Shown: positions 18,078-26,603 of the stretch, piece after piece
Numbering within the stretch: position 1 is the stretch's first letter
Layout: the number at the start of each line of letters is the position of its first letter
Assembly (NCBI GenBank): GCA_946479255.1
Contig: CAMLFK010000034.1
Location: forward strand, 1 to 27,416
DNA from: an uncultured Oxalobacteraceae bacterium
GTDB taxonomy: Bacteria > Pseudomonadota > Gammaproteobacteria > Burkholderiales > Burkholderiaceae
Reading direction: 5' to 3'
DNA: 27,416 nt
Program-made: the position numbers and the translations under genes
Notes under the pieces: generated by a model
The model's input: only the letters and a program-made list of their open reading frames with translations
The model's database searches: none
Told to the model about the DNA's origin: nothing

Positions 18078-21000
18078 TTGGCCGCAGTCTTGCTGGGCGC
18101 CACCGGCGGCGCGCTGGCTGCGCCGGCGGTCGCCGATTTCGGTCCGGTCGACACCCAGCGTGAAGCGCGCCAGGTGCGCCTGCGCTTCAGCGAGGACATG
18201 GTGGCGCTGGGCGATACGCGCGCCGCCGATCCGGCCACGGTCGCTTGCTCCGATCCGGATCTGCACGCCGCCGGGCGCTGGATCGATGCGCGCAACTGGG
18301 TGGGCGAATTCCCCTGGGCGCTGCCCGATGGCCTGCGCTGCAGTGTCAAGCCGGCCGGCGCGCTGCGCAGCCTGGCCGGAGCGGCGGTGGCGATGCCGCG
18401 CGCATGGGAGTTCAATACCGGCGGACCGAAGGCCCAGCTCTTTCCCTGGCGCTCGCCCGGCCGCTCGGGAGTGGTCCGTGAGGGGCCGCTGACCGTTTTT
18501 TTACCCTCGGCTCCGGTCGATCCCGCATCGCTGCGGCATCTTGCCTGTGAGGTCGACGGCACCGCCGCGCCGGTGCGCATTCTGGCGGGCGGCGAACGTG
18601 ACAGCGCAATTGAGCTGCTGACCCTGTTAGGCACGCAGCGATCCCACGCTGCAAGCTGGATCGCTGCGCGCTGCGGCAACAAGCCCTGGCCAAGTGGCGC
18701 CAGCATTCGCTGGACCTGGAGCAAGCAGATTGCCTCGCGCGCGGGCGTGACCAGCCAGAGCGACACGCAGCACAACTTGCATGTGCGCGAACGCTTCGGC
18801 CTGGGCTATCAGTGCCAGCAACTCAATGACAGCAAGGGCTGCGATCCACGCCGGCCGATCAGTCTGGTCTTCACCGAAGCGGTGGCGCGCGGCAAGGTCG
18901 ATCAGATGGTGATGCGCGGCAGTTCCGGCAAGGATTATGCGCTCGAGACCGAGGCTTGTTTTGAGTCGCATAAGCACTGCAGCCGCTTTCGCTTGGGCGG
19001 CATGCCGCAGGAAGGCGAAACCTTGCGTCCGGTCTTTCCGGCCGGTTTCGCCGATGTGGACAGCCGCCCGCTGGAGCAGGAAAGTGAACTCAATATTTCC
19101 ATTGCGCGCCTGCCCGTCTATCTGGGCATGCCGCAGGCGCGCGGCGCACTCGGCTGGAAGCCGGGAAGCAGTGCCCTGTGGCCGCTCGCGGTCCGCAACA
19201 CCGAAGCGGCCATCGCCGTGCGCGCGACCCTGGCCGACAGTGCGCCGCGTTCGATTCCGGCGCTGCTGGCGCTGCACCGGCTGTCGCAGTATGGGTCGCT
19301 GCACATCGATGAACAAGCCATGCTGGCTGAGCCGTTTGCCTTCACCAGCGCCATGTTCAAGCACTTGAGCACGCCTCCGGTGCAAACCCGCAATCTGGAG
19401 GTCAGGACCAGCGCTGCGGCTATGGAGTTTGTCGGCATTCCATTGTCCGGCTACGGCAGCTGGCTGGTCGAGGCGGACAGCCCGCGCTTTCGCGCGCTGC
19501 TGGAGCAATGGCCGGGCATGAGCAAGGCTGAGCCTCGCCAATATATTGACCCGGCGGCGTATTTTCGGCCGAACCCGGGAACCGAAACCGGCCGCGTGGC
19601 ATTGGTGCAACTGACCAATTTGAGCATTCACACGCGGGTTGCCAATGCCCGCGACGCGCTGGTCTGGGTGACCGCGGCCGATACCGGCAAGCCGGTCGCC
19701 GGCGCATCGGTGGAAATCTGGTCATGCAGGGACGAGCGCCTCACCGAGTCGCTCAGCGATGCGGACGGACGGGTGCTGCTGGCCAACATGCCCTCGGTGA
19801 CAGACTGTGGCAAGCGTCCGGAACTGTGGGTGGTCGCGCGCAAAGGCGACGATATCGCGGTGCTGCGCTTTCATGGCGGCGAGAACGAGAAAGCGAAGGT
19901 ACTCGGTCACACGATTGTGGACCGGGTCCTGGTCCATCCGATTGAAACCGTGTCGATGCAACATATCGCGCGGCTACCCACGGCCGAGGGCTGGGCGTCT
20001 GCGCGCCAGTTCTACGGCAAGCTGGCCATCTATCACGGCCATAGCGAACTGGTGCATGAGCAAGCACTGGAGTTCGACGCGGACGGTGCGGCCGTCAGCA
20101 GCTGGCCGGTGCCGGCCGGCGCCAGGCTGGGCAAGTACCGTGTCGTGCTGCGGGACGCGCTAGGCGTCGATATCGGCAACACCGAGTTTCAGGTGGAGGA
20201 TTTCCGCCGGCCCTTGTTCGACGCGCAATGGAGCGGCAGCGCCGAATGGCAGGGTAGCCAGCCGGCAGTCAGGCTGGCCGCCGGACTGCGCTTCATGGCC
20301 GGGGGCGCGGCGGCGGGCCAGCCGATTGTCATCACGGGGCGCTACTTCGCCGGCGTTGAAAGCCCGGTGCCGTACTATGGATTTAACGATGTGGAGTTGC
20401 CGCGCTTTGTGGCGCCTGAATTCGTGCAGCGCCGGGCCGAGCTCGACGAACTAGGGCAGCATCGCTCGACCGTGCTCATTGCCGGCCTGGACCGGCCCAG
20501 CATCTTGAACACCGAAATGCAGTTCACCGATCCGAACGGCGAGGTCCGGATCCGGCAGGCCACGGTCAACGTGTGGCCGCAGCGCCACAAGCTGGGTTTG
20601 CGCGTCGGCCCGGCGGAAGAGCCGGGCTTCGCCAGTGTGGAGAGCTTGCTGCTCGACGAGCGTGATGCCCCGCTTGCCGGGCGCGAGGTGGTGGTCGACG
20701 CGCTCGCCGTACCGGATAATCAAGGCGGCAGGGCGGCCGGCGAAGAGCGGATGACGGTGTGCACGGCGCGTACCGATGCGCAGGGCAGGGCCAGTTGCAA
20801 CGTGCCGTGGTCTCGCAAGAGTCCGCAACCCTACTGGCTGTTCCGCGCTCGCACGCAAGGCGCCTCGCAGGCGTCCCAGTTCCTGTATAAAAGTGGGCTC
20901 GACTCGCCCCGGCCGAAGGAGCTGCTTGTCCAGGTCGCCCGCACAGCGGCGCAGGCCGGCAAGCCCGTCCTGTTGCGCCTGCGCGCGCCCTTCGTGCCGG

Positions 21001-23630
21001 CCACCGTCTTGCTGACGGTGGAGCGCGAGGGGGTAATGGCCAGCCACGTGCTGCCGATCACGGCCAGCGAACAGGAGTTTGCCTTGCCGACCGAACGCGC
21101 CTTCGCGCCGGGCGTGCGGGTGCAGGCGCACTTCGTCAACGGGGCGTCGGCCAAGTCGGGCTCGATTGACCTGCGGTTCGACCAGGCCACGCACCGCCTC
21201 GCGGTCGAGGTGAGCACCCCGCGCGATACGGCCCGGCCCGGGCAATCGGTCCCGGCCACCATCAAGGTGCTGCGTGCCGATGGCAAGCCGGCGGCCGGCG
21301 CGCGCGTGACCGTAGCCGCTTATGACGATGCGCTGGAATCGCTGCGCCCCAACCTGAGCTGGTGGGTCGCCAACACCTTCTGGCAGCTGCGCTGGCATCG
21401 TATGGAAAGCCACGATTTGTCGCCCGGCTGGACTGGACGCCTTGGCCTGCAGCCCGACTATCTGTCGAGTTTTGAACAGCGCGTATCGAACACTATCGGC
21501 CGGGCATGGGCAGGCGAGTTCGGCGGGGATCAAGTGATTGTGACCGGCCAGCGCGCCCATCCCGGCAGCGCGCTTCAGTTGTCCCGCAACCTGTCCCCGG
21601 AAACTGTCGCGCCTGCGCCCCGCTCGGACTTTTCCAGCCTGGCGCTGTGGAAAACCGATGTGTTGCTGGACGAGCGCGGCGTAGCGCGAGTGAGCATTCC
21701 ACTGAAGGACTCGCTGACCCGCTGGCGCATCGTGGCGGTCGCCATGGAGGGCAGCGACCAGTACGGCTACGGCCACGCGATGATCCAGGCCACCAAGCCG
21801 ATCCAGGTCTTGTCCGGCTTGCCGCAGGTGGTGCGCGCCGGCGACCGCCTGGTGCAGGCGGTCACGGTGCGCAACGACAGCGCAGCCGCCGTGACGCTGG
21901 AGGTGAAAGCCGAATCCGTCCAGGCCGGCGGCCAGTCGCTGCAGCGTAAGATCACCCTGGCGGCCCGCTCGAACCAGGTGGTGGAATTTGCGCTGGCCGT
22001 GCCCGATGGCGTGCCCCAGCTCGACTGGCGCATCGAAGCGCGCCAGGCCGATGGCGAAGGCGATGCCTTGCACGTGACGCAACGCGTGCTCGACCCCATG
22101 CCGGTGACGGTGCGTGACAGCACCATCGTGCAGGTCGAAGGCGGCAAGTCGGTCAGCGTGGCGCGGCCGGCCGGCGCACTGGCGGGCAAGGGCGGCGTGG
22201 GCATCGAATGGAAAGCCAGCCTGGCCGACGCGGCCTTGCTTGGGGCACGCGCCTGGATGCGTGCCTATCCTTACGGCTGCCTGGAGCAGATCAGTTCAAA
22301 GGCGGCGGTGAGCGGTGATCCGCTGCAGTGGCGCAGCGCGATGGACAAGCTGTCGGCCAGCCTGGACGACCAGGGCCTGGCGCAATACTTTCCCGTCACC
22401 CCTGGCAGCGAAGTGCTGACCGCTTATCTGCTCGACCTGGCCAACACTTACGGCCTGGAGATTCCCGCCTCAAGCAGGGCCAGGATGGAAGCGGCCCTAC
22501 AGACGGTGCTGGCGCAAAACCGCCATGCCGACTGGGTGCCGGAGCACAGCAGGCTGGCCCACCGGCTGGCCTTGCAGGCGGCCATCGCACCCAATCTCGG
22601 CGCGGCCAGGCCGGTGATCCCGGACCACCTGGGCCGCCTGCCGACCATCGCCCTGATGGACTGGGTGCGCTACCTGTTGGCAACGCCGGCGTCAAGCCAG
22701 CGCGCCGCCCGGCTGAAAGCGGCCGCGGGCGCGCTGCGCGGCCGTTACGAGCTGCAATCGACGCGCCTGTCCTGGCGCGGTGAGCATGGCTTGCGTTCGT
22801 GGTGGATGATGTGGACGATGGATGTGGCCAGCGCCCGCATGGCCTTGCTGGCGCAGCAGTGGCAGGCGGTCGATGCGCGCTGGAAGAAAGACGCCCCGCG
22901 CCTGGCGCTGGCGCTGGTCGACAAGCAGCACCAGGGCCATTGGGACACGACCGCCAGCAACGCCTGGGCGGTGGCGGCGCTGCAGGCATTCGCGCGCAAC
23001 GCGGAAAGCGGAGCGGTGACCGGTTCCAGCCGTGCCACGCTCGGCGCTGCCACCAATGAACAGCGCTGGCCCGATCCGGAGCCGGTGCTGCTGCCATGGT
23101 CGAGCGCCAATAAAGTCGAGCTGCGCCACAGCGGCAGCGGCGCGCCTTGGGCATTGGTGTCGATCCGCGCGGCCATGAAGCTGGACGCGCCCCTGGCCCA
23201 TGGGGTGGAGGTCAGCAAGACCATCAGCCCGGTCGAGCAGCGTGTGCCGGGCAAGTGGTCGCAAGGCGATGTGCTGAAGGTGACCCTGGCGCTGCGTTCG
23301 CATGGCGACAATAGCTGGCTGGTGATTAACGATCCGATTCCATCGGGTGCCAGCATTTTGGGCAAGGGGCTGGGCGGCGAGAGCGCGCTGGCGCTGGCCG
23401 CCGGCCGCGCTGCCGGCGACTGGTGGACTTCCCCGAGTTTCGAGGAGCGCGGCAATGACAGTTACCGGGCGTATTACCAGCGCATCGGTGCGCGCGCCTG
23501 GAGCGTGTCCTACCTGGTACGCCTGAACAATCCGGGCAGCTTCCAGTTTCCGGTCACCCGGGTCGAGGCCATGTATGCGCCGGGGATTTTTGCCGAAGCG
23601 CCGAATGCGCCGCTGGAAGTGGATAAATAG
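18078..23630 (+). CDS. bacterial alpha-2-macroglobulin family protein with thioester
   Basis: The protein has 1850 residues from a TTG at 18078, and it probably starts upstream. The open frame reaches back to 18000, and an AGGAG (18027-18031) precedes two in-frame ATC codons (18036, 18039). Translation from there adds IGPLFRFHSLK, the basic n-region that the signal peptide (AVLAAVLLGATGGALAA) otherwise lacks. There is no lipobox Cys, so the protein is periplasmic and soluble, unlike lipoprotein YfhM. The C1401-L-E-Q1404 motif in YPYGCLEQ is the thioester that covalently traps attacking proteases. DSLTRWRIVAVAMEG (about residue 1210) marks the ANA/MG region after the likely bait segment (about 1130-1190). 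The protein should defend the envelope against host or competitor proteases. The usual partner gene pbpC is not adjacent; cytochromes c follow instead. Confidence 0.9.
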   Translation: MAAVLLGATGGALAAPAVADFGPVDTQREARQVRLRFSEDMVALGDTRAADPATVACSDPDLHAAGRWIDARNWVGEFPWALPDGLRCSVKPAGALRSLAGAAVAMPRAWEFNTGGPKAQLFPWRSPGRSGVVREGPLTVFLPSAPVDPASLRHLACEVDGTAAPVRILAGGERDSAIELLTLLGTQRSHAASWIAARCGNKPWPSGASIRWTWSKQIASRAGVTSQSDTQHNLHVRERFGLGYQCQQLNDSKGCDPRRPISLVFTEAVARGKVDQMVMRGSSGKDYALETEACFESHKHCSRFRLGGMPQEGETLRPVFPAGFADVDSRPLEQESELNISIARLPVYLGMPQARGALGWKPGSSALWPLAVRNTEAAIAVRATLADSAPRSIPALLALHRLSQYGSLHIDEQAMLAEPFAFTSAMFKHLSTPPVQTRNLEVRTSAAAMEFVGIPLSGYGSWLVEADSPRFRALLEQWPGMSKAEPRQYIDPAAYFRPNPGTETGRVALVQLTNLSIHTRVANARDALVWVTAADTGKPVAGASVEIWSCRDERLTESLSDADGRVLLANMPSVTDCGKRPELWVVARKGDDIAVLRFHGGENEKAKVLGHTIVDRVLVHPIETVSMQHIARLPTAEGWASARQFYGKLAIYHGHSELVHEQALEFDADGAAVSSWPVPAGARLGKYRVVLRDALGVDIGNTEFQVEDFRRPLFDAQWSGSAEWQGSQPAVRLAAGLRFMAGGAAAGQPIVITGRYFAGVESPVPYYGFNDVELPRFVAPEFVQRRAELDELGQHRSTVLIAGLDRPSILNTEMQFTDPNGEVRIRQATVNVWPQRHKLGLRVGPAEEPGFASVESLLLDERDAPLAGREVVVDALAVPDNQGGRAAGEERMTVCTARTDAQGRASCNVPWSRKSPQPYWLFRARTQGASQASQFLYKSGLDSPRPKELLVQVARTAAQAGKPVLLRLRAPFVPATVLLTVEREGVMASHVLPITASEQEFALPTERAFAPGVRVQAHFVNGASAKSGSIDLRFDQATHRLAVEVSTPRDTARPGQSVPATIKVLRADGKPAAGARVTVAAYDDALESLRPNLSWWVANTFWQLRWHRMESHDLSPGWTGRLGLQPDYLSSFEQRVSNTIGRAWAGEFGGDQVIVTGQRAHPGSALQLSRNLSPETVAPAPRSDFSSLALWKTDVLLDERGVARVSIPLKDSLTRWRIVAVAMEGSDQYGYGHAMIQATKPIQVLSGLPQVVRAGDRLVQAVTVRNDSAAAVTLEVKAESVQAGGQSLQRKITLAARSNQVVEFALAVPDGVPQLDWRIEARQADGEGDALHVTQRVLDPMPVTVRDSTIVQVEGGKSVSVARPAGALAGKGGVGIEWKASLADAALLGARAWMRAYPYGCLEQISSKAAVSGDPLQWRSAMDKLSASLDDQGLAQYFPVTPGSEVLTAYLLDLANTYGLEIPASSRARMEAALQTVLAQNRHADWVPEHSRLAHRLALQAAIAPNLGAARPVIPDHLGRLPTIALMDWVRYLLATPASSQRAARLKAAAGALRGRYELQSTRLSWRGEHGLRSWWMMWTMDVASARMALLAQQWQAVDARWKKDAPRLALALVDKQHQGHWDTTASNAWAVAALQAFARNAESGAVTGSSRATLGAATNEQRWPDPEPVLLPWSSANKVELRHSGSGAPWALVSIRAAMKLDAPLAHGVEVSKTISPVEQRVPGKWSQGDVLKVTLALRSHGDNSWLVINDPIPSGASILGKGLGGESALALAAGRAAGDWWTSPSFEERGNDSYRAYYQRIGARAWSVSYLVRLNNPGSFQFPVTRVEAMYAPGIFAEAPNAPLEVDK

Positions 23631-23674
23631 GGGTGGCGCGTCATTCAAAATTGCCGCAGGGCGATGCGCGAATG

Positions 23675-23703
23675 TGGACTGGCCGTATGTCTTGGGTTAG
23701 AAT
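23675..23703 (+). promoter_or_regulatory. probable promoter of the cytochrome c pair
   Basis: TGGACT (23675-23680) and TAGAAT (23698-23703) are spaced by 17 bases, giving a start near 23710. This lies downstream of the longest possible start codon for the first cytochrome (23664) and so supports the ATG at 23772. Confidence 0.45.
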
Positions 23704-23771
23704 CGCAGGCTGATAATGCGAATTGTAACTTTTGCATGAGCCTTTACGTGATTCACCTTACCCTCGCCACC

Positions 23772-24104
23772 ATGAAAAAACTTTCTGCACTTCTCGTGCT
23801 TGCTTGCGTCGCCAATGTGTCCGCCGCTGCGGATATCGTTGGCAAGGTCAAGGATGCCAAGGTTGAACAATGTATCGGCTGCCATGGCATTCCAGGTTAC
23901 AAAGCGACCTTCCCCGAAGTCTACCAAGTGCCCAAGATCGGCGGACAATCGGCCAAGTACATCGAAAATGCGCTGAATGCTTACAAAAAAGGTGATCGCA
24001 AGCATCCGTCGATGCGCGGCATCGCCGCCAGCCTGTCCGACCAGGACATCGCCGACGTGGCTGCATACTACTCGCAGCAGAATCCGAACGCTGCGCGCAA
24101 ATAA
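23772..24104 (+). CDS. small periplasmic class I cytochrome c (c4/c553-like)
   Basis: The protein has 110 residues from the ATG at 23772, chosen because it opens a proper signal peptide (MKKLSALLVLACVANVSAAA) and lies after the inferred promoter. A 36-residue N-terminal extension is otherwise possible. Heme is bound covalently at C34-I-G-C37-H38, and M81 in HPSMRGIA is the probable second axial ligand. IGGQSAKYIENALNAYKKGDR and SDQDIADVAAYYSQQ are typical of single-heme c553/c4 halves. It should shuttle electrons in the periplasm towards a terminal oxidase or other reductase. It forms a tandem with the next gene, 10 bases downstream. Confidence 0.9.
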   Translation: MKKLSALLVLACVANVSAAADIVGKVKDAKVEQCIGCHGIPGYKATFPEVYQVPKIGGQSAKYIENALNAYKKGDRKHPSMRGIAASLSDQDIADVAAYYSQQNPNAARK

Positions 24105-24114
24105 GGACTGATTC

Positions 24115-24456
24115 ATGAAAAAACTGATTATCGCCCTGGTGTGCGCCGCTGTCTCGATGAGCGCGGTGGCCGGCGGCAATGTGGCCAATGGCGAGCAACT
24201 GGCCAAGAAGTACAACTGCGCTTCGTGCCACGGTGCGGACTTCAGCAAGCCGATCGACCCGAGCTATCCAAAGCTGGCTGGCCAGCATCCCGATTACCTG
24301 GCGCATGCGCTGATTGCCTACAAGCGCGCGGAAGGTCCTTATGGCCGCAACAATGCGATCATGGCCGGCCAGGTCAAGCCGCTGTCGAACAAGGATATCG
24401 CCGACATCGCCGCTTACCTGCATAGCCTGCCTTCGGAGCTGGTGCTCAAGCGCTAA
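24115..24456 (+). CDS. small periplasmic class I cytochrome c (second of a tandem)
   Basis: This 113-residue protein has a signal peptide (MKKLIIALVCAAVSMSAVA), heme motif C35-A-S-C38-H39 and M83 in NAIMAGQV as likely axial ligand. YPKLAGQHPDYLAHALIAYK and SNKDIADIAAYLHSL mark it as a c553/c4-like monoheme protein. AAGGA lies 7 bases before the ATG. It resembles the upstream cytochrome in layout but differs clearly in sequence. The pair looks like the two halves of a diheme c4 encoded as separate proteins, or an old duplication. An intrinsic terminator follows. Confidence 0.92.
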   Translation: MKKLIIALVCAAVSMSAVAGGNVANGEQLAKKYNCASCHGADFSKPIDPSYPKLAGQHPDYLAHALIAYKRAEGPYGRNNAIMAGQVKPLSNKDIADIAAYLHSLPSELVLKR

Positions 24457-24481
24457 GCTTAGTTTGCTGGTAGTGAAAAGG

Positions 24482-24514
24482 TCCTCTCCCATCTGCGATG
24501 CGAGGGGATTTTTT
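24482..24514 (+). terminator. intrinsic terminator of the cytochrome c operon
   Basis: TCCTCTC-C-CATC pairs with GATG-C-GAGGGGA (one internal mismatch, one wobble) around a TGC loop, followed by six T (24509-24514). It lies 26 bases after the stop of the second cytochrome and just before the convergent DUF1841 gene. Confidence 0.85.
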
Positions 24515-24529
24515 GTATGTGTTAGCTTT

Positions 24530-24955
24530 TCAGGCGGCGCGTTTGCGCACGCATTCAACATAGGCCGCGGTATCCGGCGCCGTACTATTGCGCTGCGACG
24601 TCCAGATCATCTCCCCCAGGCATTCCATAATCTCATGGTGCGCATCATGGGGGCCAAGCCGCTGGGTTAATGCCTGGCATGCCGCGCGAATGCCCGGCGG
24701 CTGGTCGATCGACACCTGTTCGGCAATCGACAAGTGCATCGACAGATGCAAAAACGGATTCGGCTCCCCACCTTCCACCGAATAATCGCGCGCAATGGCC
24801 GCGTCCGCATCGGACAGCACCTCGGCATATTCCGGATGCTCGGCAATCCAGTCGGCCGCGATGGCGTCCATCGGTGTCAGGATTTCGCCGGCGCGCTGCT
24901 TGCGGAAAGCTTCACAGAAGAAACGGCGAACGTCGTGGGAGGAGGGGGTGAACAT
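24530..24955 (-). CDS. DUF1841-family protein
   Basis: The protein has 141 residues from the ATG at 24955. An ATG ten codons upstream is possible, but MFTPSSHDVRRFFCEAFRK matches how this family normally begins. Recognisable blocks are GEILTPMDAIAADWIAEHPEY, NPFLHLSMHLSIAEQVSIDQPPGIR and HDAHHEIMECLGEMIW. The several His and Glu residues (HLSMHLSIAEQ, HDAHHEIMEC) could bind metal, but no function is established. The family is largely betaproteobacterial. It is the last gene of a probable leftward operon, 39 bases after the hydrolase gene. Confidence 0.85.
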   Translation of the reverse strand: MFTPSSHDVRRFFCEAFRKQRAGEILTPMDAIAADWIAEHPEYAEVLSDADAAIARDYSVEGGEPNPFLHLSMHLSIAEQVSIDQPPGIRAACQALTQRLGPHDAHHEIMECLGEMIWTSQRNSTAPDTAAYVECVRKRAA

Positions 24956-24994
24956 GGCAAATCCGTACTGGTAAACAGCAGCCATTGTACCGTC

Positions 24995-25738
24995 TCAGCC
25001 GCCGGCGCTCCCGATCATGCCCAGCACGCTGCGGCAGAAGCCGGCCGGATCTTCCAGCATCATCATGTGGCCGGTGCCCGGCATCACGACCGACTGCCGG
25101 GCGGCGCCGCGCACCCAGTCCGGCACATCCCATCCCGCTGCCGAGCGCTCGCCGGCCAGCAGGTACACCGGCGTGCGCCCCACCACCGCGCGCACAGTGT
25201 CGAGGTAAGCGGGCGCTCCGGTTTCCTGGATGACGGAGCGGGCCATGCTGTGCACGGTTTCCGCGGATTGATTGGCGAGAATGGCGCGCGCCCAGGCCAG
25301 GCGCTGTTCGTCGGCGGCAATCTCGCCGCGCGCCAGAAAACCTTCCGGGTCTCCCGTCATCGCGCGGTATTGTTCGCGCCATTCGTCCAGTGGCGTGGCG
25401 GCAATGCGGGCGCACCAGAAGGCATCGTTGAGTGTGAAATTGCCTTCCACGCTGATCAGGCCGGCAACCAGGCCGGGGATGCGCTGCGCCACCAGCATGG
25501 CCACCGCGCCGCCGACGCTGTGGCCGAGCAGCCAGGTGGGCCGGCCGATGCGGCTGTCGATGTGACGCGCCACGAGGTCGGCCTGGCGCCGCAGGTCGAT
25601 GGCCGACGCCGACATGTTTCCGTAGCCGAGCAGGTCGGGCGTGTGCACGTCGATGCCGCCAAGGTGGCGGCGCGGGGAGAAATAATCGATCGATCCCAGC
25701 AGGCCGTGGATCATCAGTAAATGGGCTTGCTCACGCAT
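24995..25738 (-). CDS. alpha/beta hydrolase
   Basis: The protein has 247 residues from the ATG at 25738, where AAGGA lies 10 bases upstream; the frame extends further, but without family-like sequence. The fold shows the oxyanion HG (IHGLLGS, 10-16), the nucleophile S74 in LLGHSVGGA and the catalytic His in GTGHMMMLEDP near the C-terminus. It is a soluble esterase, lipase or C-C hydrolase of the AB-hydrolase-1 type, substrate unknown. No signal peptide is seen. It lies 40 bases downstream of tonB and 39 bases upstream of the DUF1841 gene, all leftward, so the three are probably co-transcribed. Confidence 0.88.
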   Translation of the reverse strand: MREQAHLLMIHGLLGSIDYFSPRRHLGGIDVHTPDLLGYGNMSASAIDLRRQADLVARHIDSRIGRPTWLLGHSVGGAVAMLVAQRIPGLVAGLISVEGNFTLNDAFWCARIAATPLDEWREQYRAMTGDPEGFLARGEIAADEQRLAWARAILANQSAETVHSMARSVIQETGAPAYLDTVRAVVGRTPVYLLAGERSAAGWDVPDWVRGAARQSVVMPGTGHMMMLEDPAGFCRSVLGMIGSAGG

Positions 25739-25778
25739 GCCGTATGGTCCTTTCAGACAGGCGCCGAAGTCATCGGCG

Positions 25779-26465
25779 TCACCGGTTGGCCCACGAAAAC
25801 CTGAACGCCTCCCACGACGGTACCGGCACCTTATCGACCGTCGCCGCCACGAAACGGCACTTGCGCGCGCCTTCTTGCGCGGCCTGATCGAGAATGGGCT
25901 TGCCGCTCGATCTGGCAATGCGTACGTCCGTTACCTGGCCATCGACGCCGATCAACACCGCCAGGATCACGTCGCCACTGAGGCGGCGCTTTTCGGCAGA
26001 CGCCGGCAAGCTTGGGCGCTCGCAGTTGGCCGGATCGATAAACGCCGGCACCGTGGCCTTGCCGCCGTCCGCTCCCGCTCCCGCGCCCGCATCGCCAGTC
26101 CCTGCGCTGCCAATGCCGTCGGGCTTGCCGCCGGCCGCCGCCAGCGGCGGCGCATCGTCGACGACGGTGGCGACCACGTCGGTGCGCGGTACGGCAACGA
26201 TGTCGCGCAGCGGCGGCGCGGCGGCCTCAGGGGCCGGCGCCTTTTGCTTGCTGGGCCGCCGCCGCGGAGGACTTGGTTTGATGATCTGTGGCGCTACTAC
26301 CGTCATCAGCATGACGGTTTGCGGTGTCTTGGGAGGAGGCTCAACGCGTTTGCCGGAAACGAAGGCGAACAGCGCCAGCGCGTGCAGGGCAACGACGATG
26401 ACAAGCCTGGACAGCCCGTGCCTTGGGATATCGAATGCAAGTCCGAGCGGTGCTGTGAACCTCAT
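25779..26465 (-). CDS. TonB-family energy transducer
   Basis: This 228-residue protein has the three TonB parts: one N-terminal membrane anchor with an internal His (LVIVVALHALALFAFVSG, about 21-38), a Pro/Ala/Gly-rich periplasmic linker (PPPKTP, PSPPRRRPSK and a Gly-Ala stretch), and a C-terminal TonB fold (SGDVILAVLIGVDGQVTDVRIARSSGKPILDQAAQEGARKCRF). It should pass proton-motive energy from an ExbB/ExbD motor to an outer-membrane receptor. No exbB, exbD or receptor gene is in the window, so it is an orphan copy. The linker is shorter than in E. coli TonB. It heads a probable operon with the hydrolase and DUF1841 genes and is separated from rppH by a terminator. Confidence 0.87.
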   Translation of the reverse strand: MRFTAPLGLAFDIPRHGLSRLVIVVALHALALFAFVSGKRVEPPPKTPQTVMLMTVVAPQIIKPSPPRRRPSKQKAPAPEAAAPPLRDIVAVPRTDVVATVVDDAPPLAAAGGKPDGIGSAGTGDAGAGAGADGGKATVPAFIDPANCERPSLPASAEKRRLSGDVILAVLIGVDGQVTDVRIARSSGKPILDQAAQEGARKCRFVAATVDKVPVPSWEAFRFSWANR

Positions 26466-26553
26466 TAAGTCGTTCTCGCGCTGAAGAATGTTGCAATAAC
26501 CCTAAGAAATTCCAGTTCCGACGGCAAATTTCCCGTGGCGTTTAGATAGGGCG

Positions 26554-26584
26554 AAAAAAAGCCGTCCAGTCTGCACCGAACGGC
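26554..26584 (-). terminator. intrinsic terminator of rppH
   Basis: Read leftward: GCCGTTC, a 10-base loop, GGACGGC (7-bp stem with one T-G wobble), then seven T. It lies 20 bases after the rppH stop and isolates rppH from tonB. Confidence 0.85.
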
Positions 26585-26603
26585 ATGACGGCGTATCCGC
26601 CAA

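Noticed and set aside
20451..22082. 543-codon open frame on the minus strand
   Set aside because: It is entirely inside the alpha-2-macroglobulin gene on the other strand, with no domain or start signal.
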